Shown piece by piece: positions 18,470 through 26,450 of a stretch of 64,000 bases of DNA. The first letter of the stretch is position 1. Every line of letters starts with the position of its first letter. Source of the DNA: a virus. The translations under genes and the position numbers were made by a program. The stretch spans positions 62,001 to 126,000 of IMG/VR virus record IMGVR_UViG_3300042308_001049; one strand, 5' to 3'. Below the pieces are notes generated by a model, which had not been told where the DNA came from, ran no database searches, and was given only the letters and a program-made list of their open reading frames with translations.

Positions 18470-19591
18470 ATGACACCAGAAGAAAAAGCTAAAGCGGACG
18501 AAATCTATAAAGCCATCATTGGCAAGGAAAGAAACTCTTTAGTTAAACGTTATGGTAAAGGCGCAACCGCTGAAAGAGTTGCAAAAGGTAGAGCAATAAA
18601 AATAGCCCAAAAAATAGCAGAAAAGAAAATGGAACCATCAAAAGATAGACTTAAAGAAATGGTTAAAGCCGCCCTAATGCAAGAAAAAGCAGGCTTCACA
18701 AACCAATTTGACAACGACCCAGCCTTAAAAGGTGGTCAAAAGAAACTCCCAGATGGTTTACAAAAAGCCATTATCTCTAAAGCTAAGGGTAAGATGAAAG
18801 AAGCTTTATCCTCTAACTCCAACTACTCAGAATATTCAAATGATGCCTTAACAGATATGATTATTAATCTTTCAAGATATGAAGGTACTGAGGACTTAGT
18901 TAAAAGAGTAAAAGACGAGTTAGAAAATCGTCGTGAAAAGGCAAAAGGTGAGATGAAAGAAGATCTTGACCTAGGCCACACTGACAACGAACCACATATG
19001 CTTAAAAGTGATCTATACCATATTGGAAAATATGCTATGGATCTCTACCAAATGGTAGATCAGTTTGAAGGTATGGGTGAGGTTGATTTCCCACATTGGT
19101 GGCAGTCAAAAATCATTAAGGCAAAAGAAATGATGTCTAGTGCTAAACACTACCTTGATTTTGAAACTAGAGAACCAGAAATTGATGCTATGGTAGGTGC
19201 GGTTGATGCTATAAGTATGAATGAAGCTAAACAGGAACCAGTAATGATTGATGGTAAAGAAGTTAATATAGGTAGTATTGAACCTTCTAATATCTCCCCA
19301 GATGATTACCCTGACTTCTCAGACGCATACGCTGCAAACGCTAAATTCATGGATGGGATTGAATTAACTGATGAACAATTAGCCATGTTAGATGATCAGT
19401 ATCCTGATGTTGTAAGAAATCGAGCTGAGGAGAAAATACTTGGAGAGAAAAAACTTACTAAGCCTGAACTTAAAAAAAGAGAAGAAATAGCTAAAGCTAT
19501 GGAAAAAGGTGATCCAAAAATGGATATGGAAAAGAAAATGAAAATAGCAACTTCTATAGCTAAAAGAGTAGCTGAACGACTTAAAAAATAA
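18470..19591 (+). CDS. Helical phage protein with conserved HWWQ domain, 373 aa
   Basis: The N-terminal part is basic and helical (EKAKADEIYKAIIGKERNSL; GRAIKIAQKIAEKK). Residues 170-230 hold a conserved-looking domain with EPHMLKSDLYHIGKYAMDLY, GEVDFPHWWQSKIIKAK and SAKHYLDFE, which I recall from T4-like marine phage proteins without known function. Residues about 250-320 are acidic, and the end is basic and helical again (KKMKIATSIAKRVAERLKK). Several M/L-x-E sites separate the parts. Candidate virion-internal protein. Confidence 0.5.
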   Translation: MTPEEKAKADEIYKAIIGKERNSLVKRYGKGATAERVAKGRAIKIAQKIAEKKMEPSKDRLKEMVKAALMQEKAGFTNQFDNDPALKGGQKKLPDGLQKAIISKAKGKMKEALSSNSNYSEYSNDALTDMIINLSRYEGTEDLVKRVKDELENRREKAKGEMKEDLDLGHTDNEPHMLKSDLYHIGKYAMDLYQMVDQFEGMGEVDFPHWWQSKIIKAKEMMSSAKHYLDFETREPEIDAMVGAVDAISMNEAKQEPVMIDGKEVNIGSIEPSNISPDDYPDFSDAYAANAKFMDGIELTDEQLAMLDDQYPDVVRNRAEEKILGEKKLTKPELKKREEIAKAMEKGDPKMDMEKKMKIATSIAKRVAERLKK

Positions 19592-19596
19592 ACAAC

Positions 19597-20043
19597 GTGA
19601 CTAAAGACGAACTAAAAGAAAAAATTAGAGTCTTAGTTAAACAAGTCTATGTCGATAAAGCTAAAACAACAATAGCGGCAGCCGAATATGATGAGTTAAC
19701 TAAATTCCCAGAACTTAAAAAAGTTTTGGTAGACTTACTTACTCCTGACTTTGATTTTTTCCTAGCCTCGATTGATTGGGTTGCTCCTCGTCCTACAACA
19801 TTCCGTATCAATCTAAAGAATGGTACTAGTTTCTATCTTATCTTTACCCCACGCTCTTGGATTGCTCAAGTAGAAGGTAAAAAATATTACCTCCTAAACT
19901 TAAATGAGGAAGAAGCAGCTTGTGAAGCCATTGCTCGTCAATTACGTTATCAGGTACCTGTTAAAGACAAACCTGAAGGGGCTGCTAGTGAAGTAGATGT
20001 GACTCCAACAGAAACTGAAGAAGAAGTACCCGCAGAAGCATAA
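19597..20043 (+). CDS. Conserved phage-type protein of unknown function, 148 aa
   Basis: Starts at GTG 19597, because no ATG lies in a suitable position and the gap to the upstream stop is 5 bases. The centre is an alpha/beta domain (DFFLASIDWVAPRPTTFRI, FYLIFTPRSWIAQVEGKKYY), with an acidic tail (TPTETEEEVPAEA). No catalytic motif recognised. It precedes the candidate ADP-ribosyltransferase by 6 bases. Confidence 0.55.
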   Translation: MTKDELKEKIRVLVKQVYVDKAKTTIAAAEYDELTKFPELKKVLVDLLTPDFDFFLASIDWVAPRPTTFRINLKNGTSFYLIFTPRSWIAQVEGKKYYLLNLNEEEAACEAIARQLRYQVPVKDKPEGAASEVDVTPTETEEEVPAEA

Positions 20044-20049
20044 TAGACT

Positions 20050-21138
20050 ATGGCTGAATTAAATACATATGGTGATTTAAAAAAAGTTATTAAGACTATT
20101 TCTCTTCAACAAAAAGGAGAAGAAATTGGTAATGTAGCTATTGATACTATTTTAGGAGCAATTCCTGGAATTGGTGCTGCTAAAACAACATTTGATTTTG
20201 TAAGAGCAGCTTTCTCTAAACGAGATATTGAAAAAACTAACACTTGGTTAGATAAATTAGACATTGATGATGAAATGTCCTCTATTGTAGATGATACAGT
20301 AGAAAATGGATTTTTAAAATATTTAGCTAAATCAATTGAAAGTAAGCCAGATAATACTGAGTTAGAAGCTGACTTTAATATGAATGCTGAAATGGTTGAT
20401 TATTTAAAAAGAACTTATGGGGGTAGAACAATAACAGGCATATCAGAATTTAAAATGAATCCATTCGATAAATTCTTAAAAAGAGTTTCTTGGAAATTTC
20501 CTAAAGGCTATCCTGACATGAAAAATGAACAGGATAAAAAACTTTTATTTGAAATGGCTTACTCTATTTTAGGTGAGGTAGAAGATGAAGTAGAAGATAA
20601 AACAAAATATGGTTATAAAATAGGTGAATTTACAACACCATCTGAAACATTAGCCTCACGTAACTGGACTTTTAACTCAAAAGTAGGCTATTTAGGCACT
20701 GGACATTATTTTTACGGTGACGAAGAAACCGCATCAGAAGATCGTCGTTTCTTAGGAAGATCATCTAATATAAAAAAATTCCCATTAAGCGATTATAAAC
20801 TATATAGGGCCTCAGATCCTGAAAAATTCTATGATAATATAAAACTTATCACTCGTGAATTAGGTTTATATGCCTCATCTGGTGAGGAATTATCTGAACC
20901 TGAACTAAATGAAGCTTTAGAGGAAATATATAATATAATTCAAGATGAATTAGGTTTATCTATACCTAAAGATAAAGTATTTACTATTTTAAAAGAATTC
21001 ATTAGTGATGTCCAAAATAGAAAAGACGGTCCTTTACTTTCTAACCGTTTATTGCAACCACTAGGATACGATGGTATTGATAATACTAATACCAATCTAG
21101 ATAATTACGGAGTAGGCTCAGTTATATTTACTGACTAA
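20050..21138 (+). CDS. Candidate ADP-ribosyltransferase, Alt-like packaged effector, 362 aa
   Basis: Residues 1-140 form an N-terminal domain with a Gly/Ala-rich hydrophobic segment (DTILGAIPGIGAAKTTFDF) and helical NTWLDKLDIDDEM. After SILGE|V (Glu176), the C-terminal half looks like an ADP-ribosyltransferase of the phage MuF/polyvalent type: GYLGTGHYFYGDEETA (about 213-228), DYKLYRAS (about 248-255), and near the end LLQPLGYDGIDN and YGVGSVIF, matching the usual G-Y-D-G-(I/V)-D ... Y-G-(S/x)-V-(I/V)-(F/Y) ending. T4 Alt, an ADP-ribosyltransferase, is packaged, cut by gp21 and injected. Location and L-G-E site suggest a comparable role. Catalytic residues not assigned with certainty. Confidence 0.5.
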   Translation: MAELNTYGDLKKVIKTISLQQKGEEIGNVAIDTILGAIPGIGAAKTTFDFVRAAFSKRDIEKTNTWLDKLDIDDEMSSIVDDTVENGFLKYLAKSIESKPDNTELEADFNMNAEMVDYLKRTYGGRTITGISEFKMNPFDKFLKRVSWKFPKGYPDMKNEQDKKLLFEMAYSILGEVEDEVEDKTKYGYKIGEFTTPSETLASRNWTFNSKVGYLGTGHYFYGDEETASEDRRFLGRSSNIKKFPLSDYKLYRASDPEKFYDNIKLITRELGLYASSGEELSEPELNEALEEIYNIIQDELGLSIPKDKVFTILKEFISDVQNRKDGPLLSNRLLQPLGYDGIDNTNTNLDNYGVGSVIFTD

Positions 21139-21195
21139 AAAGTTTGGCCTCCTAAAAATTTCACATTACATTAATGGTTATATAATAATATTTGT

Positions 21196-22290
21196 ATGGC
21201 AAATAAAGAATTATCATCTCAAGTAACTGATAGAATTGTTACAGTTGAACAGTTACTAAACGCTCATGACATTTCACTTGAGTATTGGGAAATTGAAAAA
21301 CAAATTGTTAACTCTTGGGAAGTTGGAGCTAAAACACCTGATGGTACAATAGCTACAACACCATTATTTCAAGTTAAAGTATGGCTTAGAAGTAAAATTG
21401 AATCTAAACGTTTGGATACTATTAAACAAGAGTTTATAGATGATTTGAAAGCATTATCACCTATAGTTAAAAAGATCAAATATACTAATTCAAGTAGTAA
21501 ACCTAAAAAATTAGTTGAACTTAATATTTTTGACCTCCACTTAGGTAAATTTGCATGGCATGAAGAAACAAATGAGGACTATGATCTTAAAATAGCTATT
21601 GATATTTTCAATAACTGCATTGACCATTTTATAGACTCAATCCAAGGAGTAAATGTAGATAAATTCTTACTCCCAATAGGTAATGATTTCTTTAACTCAG
21701 ATTATTCTTACCCATTTAATAGAACTACTAAAGGTACTCCACAGGAAAATGATACACGTTGGCAGCATATTTTTAGAAAAGGCCGCCAACTACTTATTGA
21801 CAATATTAACAAACTAACTCAAATCGCCCCAGTTGATATTGTTATGATTCCTGGTAATCATGATTATGAGAAAATCTTTTATCTAGGTGATTCACTTGAG
21901 GGATGGTTCTCAAATAATGAAAATGTAAATGTTAATAACATTGCTAATCCTAGAAAATATTATAAGTATGGTAATATACTTTTAGGATTTACCCACGGAG
22001 ATAAAGAACGTATTAACGATCTACCTCTAATTATGGCTCAAGAAAACCCAATGGAATGGGGTACTACTAAACATAGAGAATTCCATTTAGGCCATATTCA
22101 CCATAAGCAGGAAATTAAATACAAATCAACCCATGAGTATAACGGTGTAATTATTCGTTATATGAGCTCACTAGCAGGTAATGACGCTTGGCATCATAGT
22201 AAAGGATATGTGGGTAGTAAACGTTCAGCTGAATGTTTAGTATGGGACTCAGAAAAAGGTCTCGATATACAAATTTACTATACTTTGTAA
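21196..22290 (+). CDS. Calcineurin-like metallophosphoesterase, 364 aa
   Basis: The metal-binding motifs of the family are present in order: FDLHLGK (D-x-H, about residue 112), IGNDFF (about 157), PGNHDYEK (GNHD, about 219), FTHGDKE (about 264) and LGHIHHKQE (G-H-x-H, about 298). Such phosphoesterases include SbcD/Mre11-type nucleases and phosphatases. The 110-residue N-terminal extension resembles a helix-turn-helix or substrate-recognition region (TPDGTIATTPLFQVKVWLRSK). Phage relatives are usually called DNA repair exonuclease or phosphoesterase; the substrate is unknown. A 57-base gap upstream with TATTTG before the ATG could hold a promoter. Confidence 0.75.
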   Translation: MANKELSSQVTDRIVTVEQLLNAHDISLEYWEIEKQIVNSWEVGAKTPDGTIATTPLFQVKVWLRSKIESKRLDTIKQEFIDDLKALSPIVKKIKYTNSSSKPKKLVELNIFDLHLGKFAWHEETNEDYDLKIAIDIFNNCIDHFIDSIQGVNVDKFLLPIGNDFFNSDYSYPFNRTTKGTPQENDTRWQHIFRKGRQLLIDNINKLTQIAPVDIVMIPGNHDYEKIFYLGDSLEGWFSNNENVNVNNIANPRKYYKYGNILLGFTHGDKERINDLPLIMAQENPMEWGTTKHREFHLGHIHHKQEIKYKSTHEYNGVIIRYMSSLAGNDAWHHSKGYVGSKRSAECLVWDSEKGLDIQIYYTL

Positions 22291-22298
22291 TATTTATG
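22291..22298 (+). promoter_or_regulatory. TATTTATG variant of the junction motif
   Basis: Follows the phosphoesterase stop directly; 11 bases before the ATG at 22310. Confidence 0.3.
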
Positions 22299-22309
22299 GC
22301 CGTATAGCC

Positions 22310-23134
22310 ATGGATTACGAAAAAATTATAACAGATTATCGCATTGGTAAAGACTCTAGAGTTGTTTTTGAAAACGACCCTAAAGTTTACTATGTTAAAA
22401 ATATCGCTCCCAACCGTAAAGGAATATTTGTAACTCTCACTGGTAGTGAAAATATTTATAAGAGACTTAGTGATCTAATTACAGTAAATAGTAAAAAAGT
22501 AGTAAAAGAAAATATGTGCAGCTGTGGATGTAACACCTGTAATACGCCTAAAGCTCCGTTATTAAACGAGAGTCTAGTCAAGCGTCAGGCCCTATCTGAA
22601 GGTCTAAATTACCACGTTTCAAAATCAATCCCTTTAACAGAGAATGTTTACAGAGCAGGCTCTGAAAAATATTTCCAACTATGGAAAGAAGCTCGTGATT
22701 TATATGTTCGTGACTTACTAGAGGTACAAGGAGATGACTTAGACATTATCCTAGAAACAGATCTAGGATATACAGGCATTTATGAAGGTAAAGAAGTATA
22801 CTTAGACTTTATCTTTGAAGAAGAAATTAAAGAAGCAGAATACCAAGGTAAAGATGTAGAATTGAACAAACCAAAACGTGGTGGCTCTAAAAAATTCTAT
22901 GTTTATGTAAAAGATCCTAAGACTAAAAAAGTTAAAAAAGTATCATTTGGTGCTAAAGATGGAGGTCAAAACTTACGTGTTAAAATAAATGATCCTAAAG
23001 CGCGTAAAGCATTTGCTGATAGACAAAATTGTTCTCAAAAGAATGATAAGACAAAACCAGGTTACTGGGCTTGCCGTTTACCTCGTTACGCAAAATTACT
23101 CGGTTTAAAATCTAACTTTAGCGGTTTCTGGTGA
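22310..23134 (+). CDS. Multidomain phage protein with CSCGC cluster and basic Cys C-terminal domain, 274 aa
   Basis: Residues 1-60 form a small beta domain (DSRVVFENDPKVYYVKNI). Then comes a cysteine cluster MCSCGCNTCNTPK (about 66-78), followed by three L-x-E sites in a row (LLNE|S, ALSE|G, PLTE|N) and a helical middle domain (YRAGSEKYFQLWKEARDLY). The C-terminal domain is basic: GGSKKFYVYVKDP, VSFGAKDGGQNLRVKINDPK, ARKAFADRQNC, GYWACRLPRYAKLLGL. I recall this from T4-like phage proteins. The cluster of L-x-E sites between domains suggests head maturation cleavage. No enzyme motif. Confidence 0.55.
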   Translation: MDYEKIITDYRIGKDSRVVFENDPKVYYVKNIAPNRKGIFVTLTGSENIYKRLSDLITVNSKKVVKENMCSCGCNTCNTPKAPLLNESLVKRQALSEGLNYHVSKSIPLTENVYRAGSEKYFQLWKEARDLYVRDLLEVQGDDLDIILETDLGYTGIYEGKEVYLDFIFEEEIKEAEYQGKDVELNKPKRGGSKKFYVYVKDPKTKKVKKVSFGAKDGGQNLRVKINDPKARKAFADRQNCSQKNDKTKPGYWACRLPRYAKLLGLKSNFSGFW

Positions 23135-23135
23135 T

Positions 23136-23903
23136 ATGAAACTAACCTATACTAAACTTCTCAAAGAGAATAAACAAGCTATCTTAGAAAATGTAAGACA
23201 GGCTAAACAGTATGAAGCACAAGGTAAACTAACCTCTGAAGAGCTTAAAACTCTTATTGATATAGATCCAACCCCTACTCGTAAATTTGTAGGATGGATG
23301 GCTAAACAGTGGATAAATAAGACAGTTACCGATATAGACGATTTAAGAAACACTGTTGAAGAGTTTAATGTCTTCCTTAATAAAGGAAAAACTAGGACTA
23401 AAGATATCAACCAGTTTAAAACTTTTAATGATCTTTATAGCGAAGTTGAAGCTATAAATAAATCAGGAGAAGGTATTTCAGTAAAAGACCTAGAATCGGA
23501 TTATGAAACTGTTATAGATAATTCAGATTTACTTATAATATCTCCCCACACCCATGAAGCCTCTCGTAAACTAGGTTTATCCCAGTTTGCCTTTAGATCC
23601 ACGGATGATGAAGACTGTAAAGCAACAGGTGGAAAAGATTCGGCATGGTGTACTACCTATAAAGCCCCAGATCATTTTAATGACTACTACTATGCCAATA
23701 ATGTTACATTCTACTACATTAAAGTAAAGTCTAAAGAACTCATAAATAAATTAAAAGAAGCATTCCCTAAGCGCTGGAAAACTCTAGTAGTAACAGCTTT
23801 AGCAGTTCTTCCTAATGGTAAAATAGATGGATATGATGGTTTGGATAAACAGATTAGTAAAAAAGATATTGATACTTTTACTAATATTATAGGCATATCA
23901 TGA
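23136..23903 (+). CDS. L-x-E-tagged protein with WCTxY...HF..YYY domain, 255 aa
   Basis: The N-terminal tag MKLTYTKLLKENKQA contains an LLKE|N site. A helical region follows, then from about residue 140 a domain with GGKDSAWCTTYKAPDHFNDY and a following YYAN/FYYIKV strand. The W-C-T ... (H/N)-F-x-x-Y-Y pattern occurs in phage proteins of unknown activity and may mark a conserved active site. The next gene, an LRR-like protein with a similar tag, overlaps by 4 bases (ATGA). Candidate packaged effector; function unknown. Confidence 0.6.
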   Translation: MKLTYTKLLKENKQAILENVRQAKQYEAQGKLTSEELKTLIDIDPTPTRKFVGWMAKQWINKTVTDIDDLRNTVEEFNVFLNKGKTRTKDINQFKTFNDLYSEVEAINKSGEGISVKDLESDYETVIDNSDLLIISPHTHEASRKLGLSQFAFRSTDDEDCKATGGKDSAWCTTYKAPDHFNDYYYANNVTFYYIKVKSKELINKLKEAFPKRWKTLVVTALAVLPNGKIDGYDGLDKQISKKDIDTFTNIIGIS

Positions 23904-24559
23904 TTAAGCTATTAGACATATTACGTGAAAATAAGATTCTAGTCCCAAGACGTTCTAAAGAAGAACGTCAAAAGAACTACTTAATAGCTACTGAAAAAAA
24001 GATACAACAGTACATTAAGGATGGAAGTAAAGGTGATTTAAATTTACATGGTACACCAATTAAATCCCTTGGAAATCTAACATCAGTTGGTGGTAATTTG
24101 GATTTGGGTGACACACTAATTAAATCTCTTGGAAACCTAACATCAGTTGGTGGTGATTTGGGTTTGTATGGAACACCAATTGAATCTCTTGGAAACCTAA
24201 CATCAGTGGGTGGGGATTTGGATTTACTATACACATCAATTGAATCTCTTGGAGACTTAACTTCAGTCGGGGGTTATTTGGATTTGAGAGACACAAAAAT
24301 CGAATCTCTTGGAAACTTAACATCAGTTGGAGGTAATTTGTTTTTGAGAGGAACACTAATCGAATCTCTTGGAAACCTTCAATCAGTTGGAGGTTTTTTG
24401 GATTCAAGAAGAACACCAATTGAATCTCTTGGAAACCTAAAATCAGTTGGGCATAATTTGGTTTTGGTAGATACACCATTATCAGAAAAATATACCGAAG
24501 AAGAAATTAGGCAAATGGTACCGGGTGTTAAAGGAAACATATACCTACAATATGATTAA
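23900..24559 (+). CDS. L-x-E-tagged LRR-like repeat protein, 219 aa
   Basis: Starts MIKLLDILRENKILVPRRSK with an ILRE|N site, then a short basic helical region. Seven 20-residue repeats follow of the form (T)-x-I-(K/E)-S-L-G-N-L-x-S-V-G-G-x-L-x-L, and a short acidic cap (EKYTEEEIRQMV). Such repeats form a leucine-rich solenoid surface for protein binding. The 5' end overlaps the previous gene (ATGA), the 3' end overlaps the next (ATGATTAA). Likely to bind a host protein if delivered; inference only. Confidence 0.7.
   Translation: MIKLLDILRENKILVPRRSKEERQKNYLIATEKKIQQYIKDGSKGDLNLHGTPIKSLGNLTSVGGNLDLGDTLIKSLGNLTSVGGDLGLYGTPIESLGNLTSVGGDLDLLYTSIESLGDLTSVGGYLDLRDTKIESLGNLTSVGGNLFLRGTLIESLGNLQSVGGFLDSRRTPIESLGNLKSVGHNLVLVDTPLSEKYTEEEIRQMVPGVKGNIYLQYD
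24052..24480 (+). repeat. 60-bp tandem repeats encoding LRR-like units (about 7 copies)
   Basis: Period is exactly 60 bases; the core (t/c)(a/g)aatctcttggaaac is conserved while the aspartate/leucine face (ggatttgggtg, ggatttacta, gtttttgagag) varies between units. Confidence 0.9.
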
Positions 24560-24869
24560 TCTATTAGATATATTACAAGAAGCAAAAGAATCATTTGAGG
24601 ATTTTGCTGTAACAAGAGGTAAAGGGGCAGCTAAAATTGCTGAAAACGCTGAAGAAAAAGGTGGTTTATCTCTACTAACATGGCATCACTTTAAAGTAAA
24701 AGCTCCATATTACAAAAAAGCAGCTGAAGGTAAATTTGACAAAGAAGCAGCTAAAAAAGAATTTGATCAAACCCTAAAGAAAATATCACTAGGAATGACC
24801 CAAATAGAATTCCAACGTGAAGTTGGACGTTTAGAGGTATTAGGTGAATTACTTATTAGAGAAAAATGA
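24552..24869 (+). CDS. L-x-E-tagged small basic protein, 105 aa
   Basis: The ATG at 24552 is preferred over an upstream non-ATG start because it gives the tag MINLLDILQEAKE, matching neighbouring genes, and overlaps the upstream stop. An ILQE|A site follows at residue 9. The remaining part is helical with FAVTRGKGAAKIAENAEEKG, LTWHHFKVKAPYYKKA and FQREVGRLEVLGELLI, a pattern I recall from T4-like phage proteins of unknown function. Four-base overlap with the next gene. Confidence 0.65.
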   Translation: MINLLDILQEAKESFEDFAVTRGKGAAKIAENAEEKGGLSLLTWHHFKVKAPYYKKAAEGKFDKEAAKKEFDQTLKKISLGMTQIEFQREVGRLEVLGELLIREK

Positions 24870-25276
24870 TAAAACTAATCAACATACTAAGTGAAGCTGA
24901 ACTAAATAAATGTCCAGCTCCAACTCAAAACATTGAACTTAACCTTCAAAACAGACAAAAGGCAATCAATGAATATGGTTATGGTCCATTAAATCCAAAT
25001 GAACCAAATAACAAATTCTGGCAAGCTAAAGTTGATATGTGGAAACTTGACTCTGTAGAGGAAGCTAAAACATCACTCTGTGGTAACTGTGCAGCATTTG
25101 ACATTACTGAAAAAACATTAGACTGTATTGCTAAGGGAATAGGTGATGATGAAGGTACAGAAGATCCATTTGATGTTATAGAAGCTGGTAAATTAGGATA
25201 TTGCCGATTTTTAAAATTCAAATGTGCCGCGGCCCGAACCTGTGATGCTTGGGTTGTAGGTGGTCCTATTGTATGA
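24866..25276 (+). CDS. L-x-E-tagged cysteine-rich protein, 136 aa
   Basis: Tag MIKLINILSEAEL with an ILSE|A site. The mature part has CPAPTQNIELNLQNRQKAI, YGYGPLNPNEPNNKFW, then a Cys cluster CGNCAAFD ... LDCIAKG ... YCRFLKFKC ... RTCDAWVVGGPI, giving six or more cysteines that could bind a metal or Fe-S cluster. The Cys pattern resembles a conserved phage protein of unknown role. ATGA overlaps on both sides show tight translational coupling in this block. Confidence 0.65.
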   Translation: MIKLINILSEAELNKCPAPTQNIELNLQNRQKAINEYGYGPLNPNEPNNKFWQAKVDMWKLDSVEEAKTSLCGNCAAFDITEKTLDCIAKGIGDDEGTEDPFDVIEAGKLGYCRFLKFKCAAARTCDAWVVGGPIV

Positions 25277-25593
25277 AACCCTATAAAAAACAACTACTAA
25301 CTATTATAGATGGAATTAAAGTATATTTAATTGATTCATCTATTTTAAGTAGGAAATATCCTGTATGGAACACTTATTTAGGTAGTCATCATTATGGTAA
25401 AAAAAGCTCTCATATACCTGAAGATGAAATATTTATTTCAGATAAAACTCCCTTAAGTGAACTTAAAAGAGTTATACTACATGAGTATGTAGAAAGAGCT
25501 ATAATGAAAGTTTTAGAACTTCAATATAATATGTCACCTGAACAAGCATGGGAAATAGCCCATTATTTTGTTAAAGATGATTTAGGTTTATGA
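25273..25593 (+). CDS. Small protein with zincin-like HEYVE motif, 106 aa
   Basis: The ATG at 25273 overlaps the upstream TGA. After a beta-rich start (LTIIDGIKVYLIDSS), a helix carries ILHEYVERAIM followed by EIAHYF. The H-E-x-x-E ... H arrangement resembles small predicted metallo-proteins of phages. It is not a classic HExxH protease, so catalysis is uncertain. Unlike its neighbours it lacks a clear L-x-E tag. Confidence 0.5.
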   Translation: MKPYKKQLLTIIDGIKVYLIDSSILSRKYPVWNTYLGSHHYGKKSSHIPEDEIFISDKTPLSELKRVILHEYVERAIMKVLELQYNMSPEQAWEIAHYFVKDDLGL

Positions 25594-25613
25594 GACCCTA
25601 CACTGATCTAGAT

Positions 25614-26090
25614 ATGATTAAACTATCCGACATATTAAAAGAAATAGGAGACTCAAGTTCTCAACCATATAAATTTGATTTTTATGGTGATTATGCTGGT
25701 ATGAGAGTTTATGGGTTTTATACTGAAAATTATCCATATACTGTAGAATTACAATATGATGATTTAGATTCCTATGACGAGGATACAACTAACGTATTAG
25801 GAGTAAGATTCTATGTCTCAGATGAAGATGAACCGGATTTGGAACGAGATGATATTGTAACAAATAAAGGTGAATTGTTTAGAGTTATGGCAACTGTAAC
25901 TTCTATAGTAAAAAAAGATATATCAGATCACCCCGAAATTGATACTATAACATTCACCCCTGCCAAAAAAGAAGGTGAAACTACAAATGTATCTAGGTTA
26001 AATCTCTATACAAGGTATATTAAAAATGCTTACCCCAATGCAACTATAACTTCTAGAGATCGGGGTAGTATAGAAGTAAAGTTTAAATGA
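25614..26090 (+). CDS. L-x-E-tagged protein paralogous to the polyprotein C-terminal domain, 158 aa
   Basis: Two in-frame ATGs are possible, 25590 (overlapping the upstream stop) and 25614. I prefer 25614 because it gives MIKLSDILKEIGD, the tag seen in the neighbours, with an ILKE|I site. The body matches the last domain of the product at 11570: NKGELFRVMATVTSIVKKDI against NKGEMYRVMSTIIDILKVYI, then TPAKKEGE against SPSKKQGE, and LYTRYIKNAYP against LYKAFISKAFP. It is therefore a stand-alone version of one polyprotein segment. Function unknown. Confidence 0.65.
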   Translation: MIKLSDILKEIGDSSSQPYKFDFYGDYAGMRVYGFYTENYPYTVELQYDDLDSYDEDTTNVLGVRFYVSDEDEPDLERDDIVTNKGELFRVMATVTSIVKKDISDHPEIDTITFTPAKKEGETTNVSRLNLYTRYIKNAYPNATITSRDRGSIEVKFK

Positions 26091-26347
26091 CCCCATACAC
26101 TGACATAGAAGTTACAGACAAATACATCATCCGAGAATTTACCGAAAACATTGACCCAATAGAGTTAATGTGGCATAGAGATGATGAAGATAGAACAATC
26201 GAGATTCTAGGAGAAACAGACTGGTTAATCCAATTAGACGATCAGTTGCCATCTCAAGTAAAAGGCCCTATATTTATACCCCGACATATGTGGCACCGAA
26301 CTATAAAAGGAACAGGACCACTTAAAGTCAAAATACATCTAGACTGA
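26087..26347 (+). CDS. Small cupin-like protein, 86 aa
   Basis: A single cupin fold is suggested by LMWHRDDEDRTIEIL near residues 27-41 (H, D/E ligands), DWLIQLDDQLP, and the second motif IFIPRHMWHRTIKGTGPLKV (His ligand). Metal-binding cupins of this size occur in T4-like phages with unknown role. It ends the run of overlapping genes and is followed by a terminator. Confidence 0.6.
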   Translation: MTPYTDIEVTDKYIIREFTENIDPIELMWHRDDEDRTIEILGETDWLIQLDDQLPSQVKGPIFIPRHMWHRTIKGTGPLKVKIHLD

Positions 26348-26384
26348 TTCATAGCCAGTCGCTTTAAAAAACTTATGACAGCTG

Positions 26385-26420
26385 TGGCGTCCCCAAATTT
26401 GGAGACGCCATATTTTTTTT
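26385..26420 (+). terminator. Rho-independent terminator before the FAD gene
   Basis: Stem TGGCGTC / GACGCCA extended by the inner palindrome CCAAATTTGG with one mismatch, followed by a run of T. Closes the overlapping gene block ending at 26347. Confidence 0.8.
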
Positions 26421-26450
26421 ATATATTAATATGTAACAAGAAATAAAAAC

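Noticed and set aside
13484-21160. Shared AAGTTTGGC after the stops at 13483 and 21138 as a promoter element
   Set aside because: Only two copies, with no shared second element at fixed spacing.
23977-24479. Minus-strand open frames over the LRR-like repeat
   Set aside because: Repeat-derived shadows of a gene with clear overlapping + strand starts and stops.
24052-24480. Regular 60-bp repeats as a CRISPR array
   Set aside because: The repeats are continuous, in frame and encode LRR-like units; there are no unrelated spacers.
25273-25593. Calling the HEYVE protein a zinc protease
   Set aside because: The classic HExxH is not present; only a related H-E-x-x-E pattern is visible, so only a candidate metal site is stated.
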